Below are positions 5,387-6,566 of a stretch of DNA of 6,566 nucleotides, one piece after another. A program made the position numbers and the translations under genes. Source of the DNA: Lachnospiraceae bacterium UBA3643 (GTDB lineage Bacteria > Bacillota > Clostridia > Lachnospirales > Lachnospiraceae); NCBI GenBank assembly GCA_002373855.1, contig DFKO01000075.1, positions 1 to 6,566 on the forward strand. The letters are read 5' to 3'. The notes under the pieces were generated by a model. It had not been told where the DNA came from. It ran no database searches and saw only the letters and a list, made by a program, of their open reading frames with translations. The stretch's first letter is position 1. The number at the start of each line of letters is the position of its first letter.

Positions 5387-6412
5387 ATGAGTAAATTGCA
5401 TGATATTATAAGCGAATATGTGAAAATCGGGATTCCTGAACAGATAGACTACGACAAGCTCTATCTATACTCTATTGTTACACATTCAACCGCTGTTGAA
5501 GGCTCAACAGTAACTGAAATCGAAAACAAATTATTGTTTGACGAAGGAGTAAGTCCAAATAAACCTCTTGAAGAACAGTTAATGAATATTGATTTAAAGA
5601 ATGCATACATAGAGGCAATAGCTTTGGCAAAACAACACACTGACTTCAGTGTTAAGTTATTATGTCATCTTTCTTCAATGGTTATGAACAATACCGGCAC
5701 AGAATATCATACTGCACTGGGAAAATTTAGCAGTATCAAGGGAGAGCTTAGGCTCCTCAATGTGACGGCAGGTCGGGGCGGAAAAAGTTACATGTCATAT
5801 GAAAAAGTTCCCCAGAGACTTGAAGATTTTTGCAACTGGTTAAATACCCAAAGGAAAAGACTCTCACTAGGCGATACAGATAACATTTATAAGTTAAGCT
5901 TTTTAAGTCACTACAACTTGGTCACCATACATCCATGGGCAGACGGTAATGGGAGAATGGCTCGATTGGTGATGAATATGTTACAGACAGAGTTTGATGT
6001 TATACCTTCAATTGTTAAAAAGGATTCCAGAGAACAATACATAAAATCTCTTGCTCAATCCCAAGAAGAAGGTAATCCGTCGGCATTTTTAGATTTTATG
6101 CTTAATAATCATATAGAAAATCTCTTGGTAACAATTAAGGAATACAAAAATTCGCTCAAAAATGATACTTTAAATCTCGAAAATGATACTTTAAATCTCG
6201 AAAATGATACTTTAAAATTATCTAAAAATGAGCTTTCTATTATAAAACTAATCAAAGAGAATTCTTACATTAAAATAACCGAAATTACAAAAATAACCGG
6301 CCTCAGCAGACCTACTGTAATGAGAACTATCAGAAAACTCAAAGAAAAACATCTTCTTAGCAGAGAAGGGGCAAAGAAAAACGGAAAATGGATTATATCG
6401 CCAGATAGCTAG
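5387..6412 (+). CDS. class II Fic-domain protein (probable AMPylase) with C-terminal winged helix
   Basis: A 341-residue cytoplasmic protein. The Fic motif HPWADGNGR (182-190, with R193) has every catalytic residue: H182, D186, N188 and R190. Fic enzymes usually transfer AMP from ATP to protein hydroxyls. An N-terminal inhibitory motif S34-TAV-E38-G39 fits (S/T)xxxE(G/N), making this a self-inhibited class II Fic that needs no separate antitoxin. Residues about 118-140 form the substrate flap. Residues 259-276 contain a 7-residue repeat (NDTLNLE), and about 279-336 look like a winged helix-turn-helix with recognition helix near 307-318. An in-frame TGA at 5381-5383 forces the start to be ATG 5387. 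There is no clear Shine-Dalgarno; AAAGGA at 5358-5363 is too far. Codons are more AT-rich than in the neighbours, hinting at transfer. Targets are unknown; the HTH may allow self-regulation. Confidence 0.9.
   Translation: MSKLHDIISEYVKIGIPEQIDYDKLYLYSIVTHSTAVEGSTVTEIENKLLFDEGVSPNKPLEEQLMNIDLKNAYIEAIALAKQHTDFSVKLLCHLSSMVMNNTGTEYHTALGKFSSIKGELRLLNVTAGRGGKSYMSYEKVPQRLEDFCNWLNTQRKRLSLGDTDNIYKLSFLSHYNLVTIHPWADGNGRMARLVMNMLQTEFDVIPSIVKKDSREQYIKSLAQSQEEGNPSAFLDFMLNNHIENLLVTIKEYKNSLKNDTLNLENDTLNLENDTLKLSKNELSIIKLIKENSYIKITEITKITGLSRPTVMRTIRKLKEKHLLSREGAKKNGKWIISPDS
6161..6217 (+). repeat. 21-bp in-frame tandem repeat in the Fic gene, about 2.7 copies
   Basis: Two identical 21-base units (6161-6181 and 6182-6202), each beginning AATGATACTTTAAATCTCGA, are followed by a third copy that matches for 14-15 bases (6203-6217). 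Each unit encodes NDTLNLE. The six bases just before (6155-6160) resemble the unit end with one change. The unit is a multiple of three, so copy-number change would alter linker length without breaking the frame. Confidence 0.95.
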
Positions 6413-6432
6413 ACATCGGTTATTCTCATATT

Positions 6433-6480
6433 AAAAGAGGACTCACCGGTTGTTTGGCAGTCCTCTCTTTTCTCCTTTTT
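6433..6480 (+). terminator. intrinsic terminator of the Fic gene
   Basis: GAGGACT (6437-6443) pairs perfectly with AGTCCTC (6459-6465). One more A-T pair lies outside it and a CC/GG pair inside. The stem is followed by a long pyrimidine, T-rich run (6466-6490) containing seven consecutive T residues at 6476-6482. It starts about 20 bases after the Fic stop codon. Confidence 0.88.
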
Positions 6481-6566
6481 TTCTTTATTTTTCACATTAC
6501 ATAAATTTTTTCATCGCAAAAACATATATTTTAGTAACCCATGTTAGCGTCGGGATGAATTAGCCA

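Noticed and set aside
1..6566. CRISPR arrays, tRNA or rRNA genes, insertion sequences
   Set aside because: No regularly spaced repeats, cloverleaf or conserved rRNA segments, and no transposase or terminal inverted repeats were seen on either strand.

Overview
The window looks like chromosomal DNA of a low-to-moderate-GC member of the Firmicutes, most likely class Clostridia. A Lachnospiraceae-type genome is a reasonable guess, but this is inference and not a species call. The basis is strong AGGAGG-type ribosome binding sites, GTG starts, a CIRCE/HrcA heat-shock operator next to a near-consensus sigma-A promoter, and a Clostridia-style Gld-like ABC export operon.

Layout. Positions 1-642 (+): a partly cut CIRCE operator overlapping a TTGACG-N17-TATAAC promoter, a leader of about 75 nt with a small hairpin, a small heat-shock protein gene (hsp20, 119-559), and an 18-bp-stem intrinsic terminator. 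Positions 665-720: a second long hairpin in the convergent gap. Positions 723-5063 (-): a tightly coupled four-gene operon, in transcription order an ABC ATPase (GldA/CcmA-like), an ABC-2 permease (GldF-like), a GldG-family membrane-anchored protein and a DUF4340 protein. Positions 5064-5386: an AT-rich divergent intergenic region. It holds a good minus-strand promoter (TTGTCG-N17-TATAAT, 5269-5297), which gives the operon an unusually long leader of about 200 nt with two terminator-like hairpins. It also holds a weaker plus-strand extended -10. Positions 5387-6412 (+): a class II Fic-domain protein with an N-terminal inhibitory motif, an intact Fic motif, a 21-bp tandem repeat encoding 7-residue repeats, and a C-terminal winged-helix domain. 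A good terminator follows it. The last ~85 bases hold nothing I can assign.

How the genes fit together. Hsp20 is an independent heat-induced holdase unit. The four minus-strand genes should form one membrane complex: the ATPase drives the permease, while the GldG and DUF4340 proteins supply extracytoplasmic domains. The substrate is unknown. The Fic gene is visibly more AT-rich in its codons, lacks a clear ribosome binding site and is transcribed divergently, so it may be a later acquisition.

I see no wholly new system. The points most worth following are the double-hairpin leader of the Gld-like operon, the repeat-containing Fic-HTH protein, and the Gld-like complex outside gliding bacteria.
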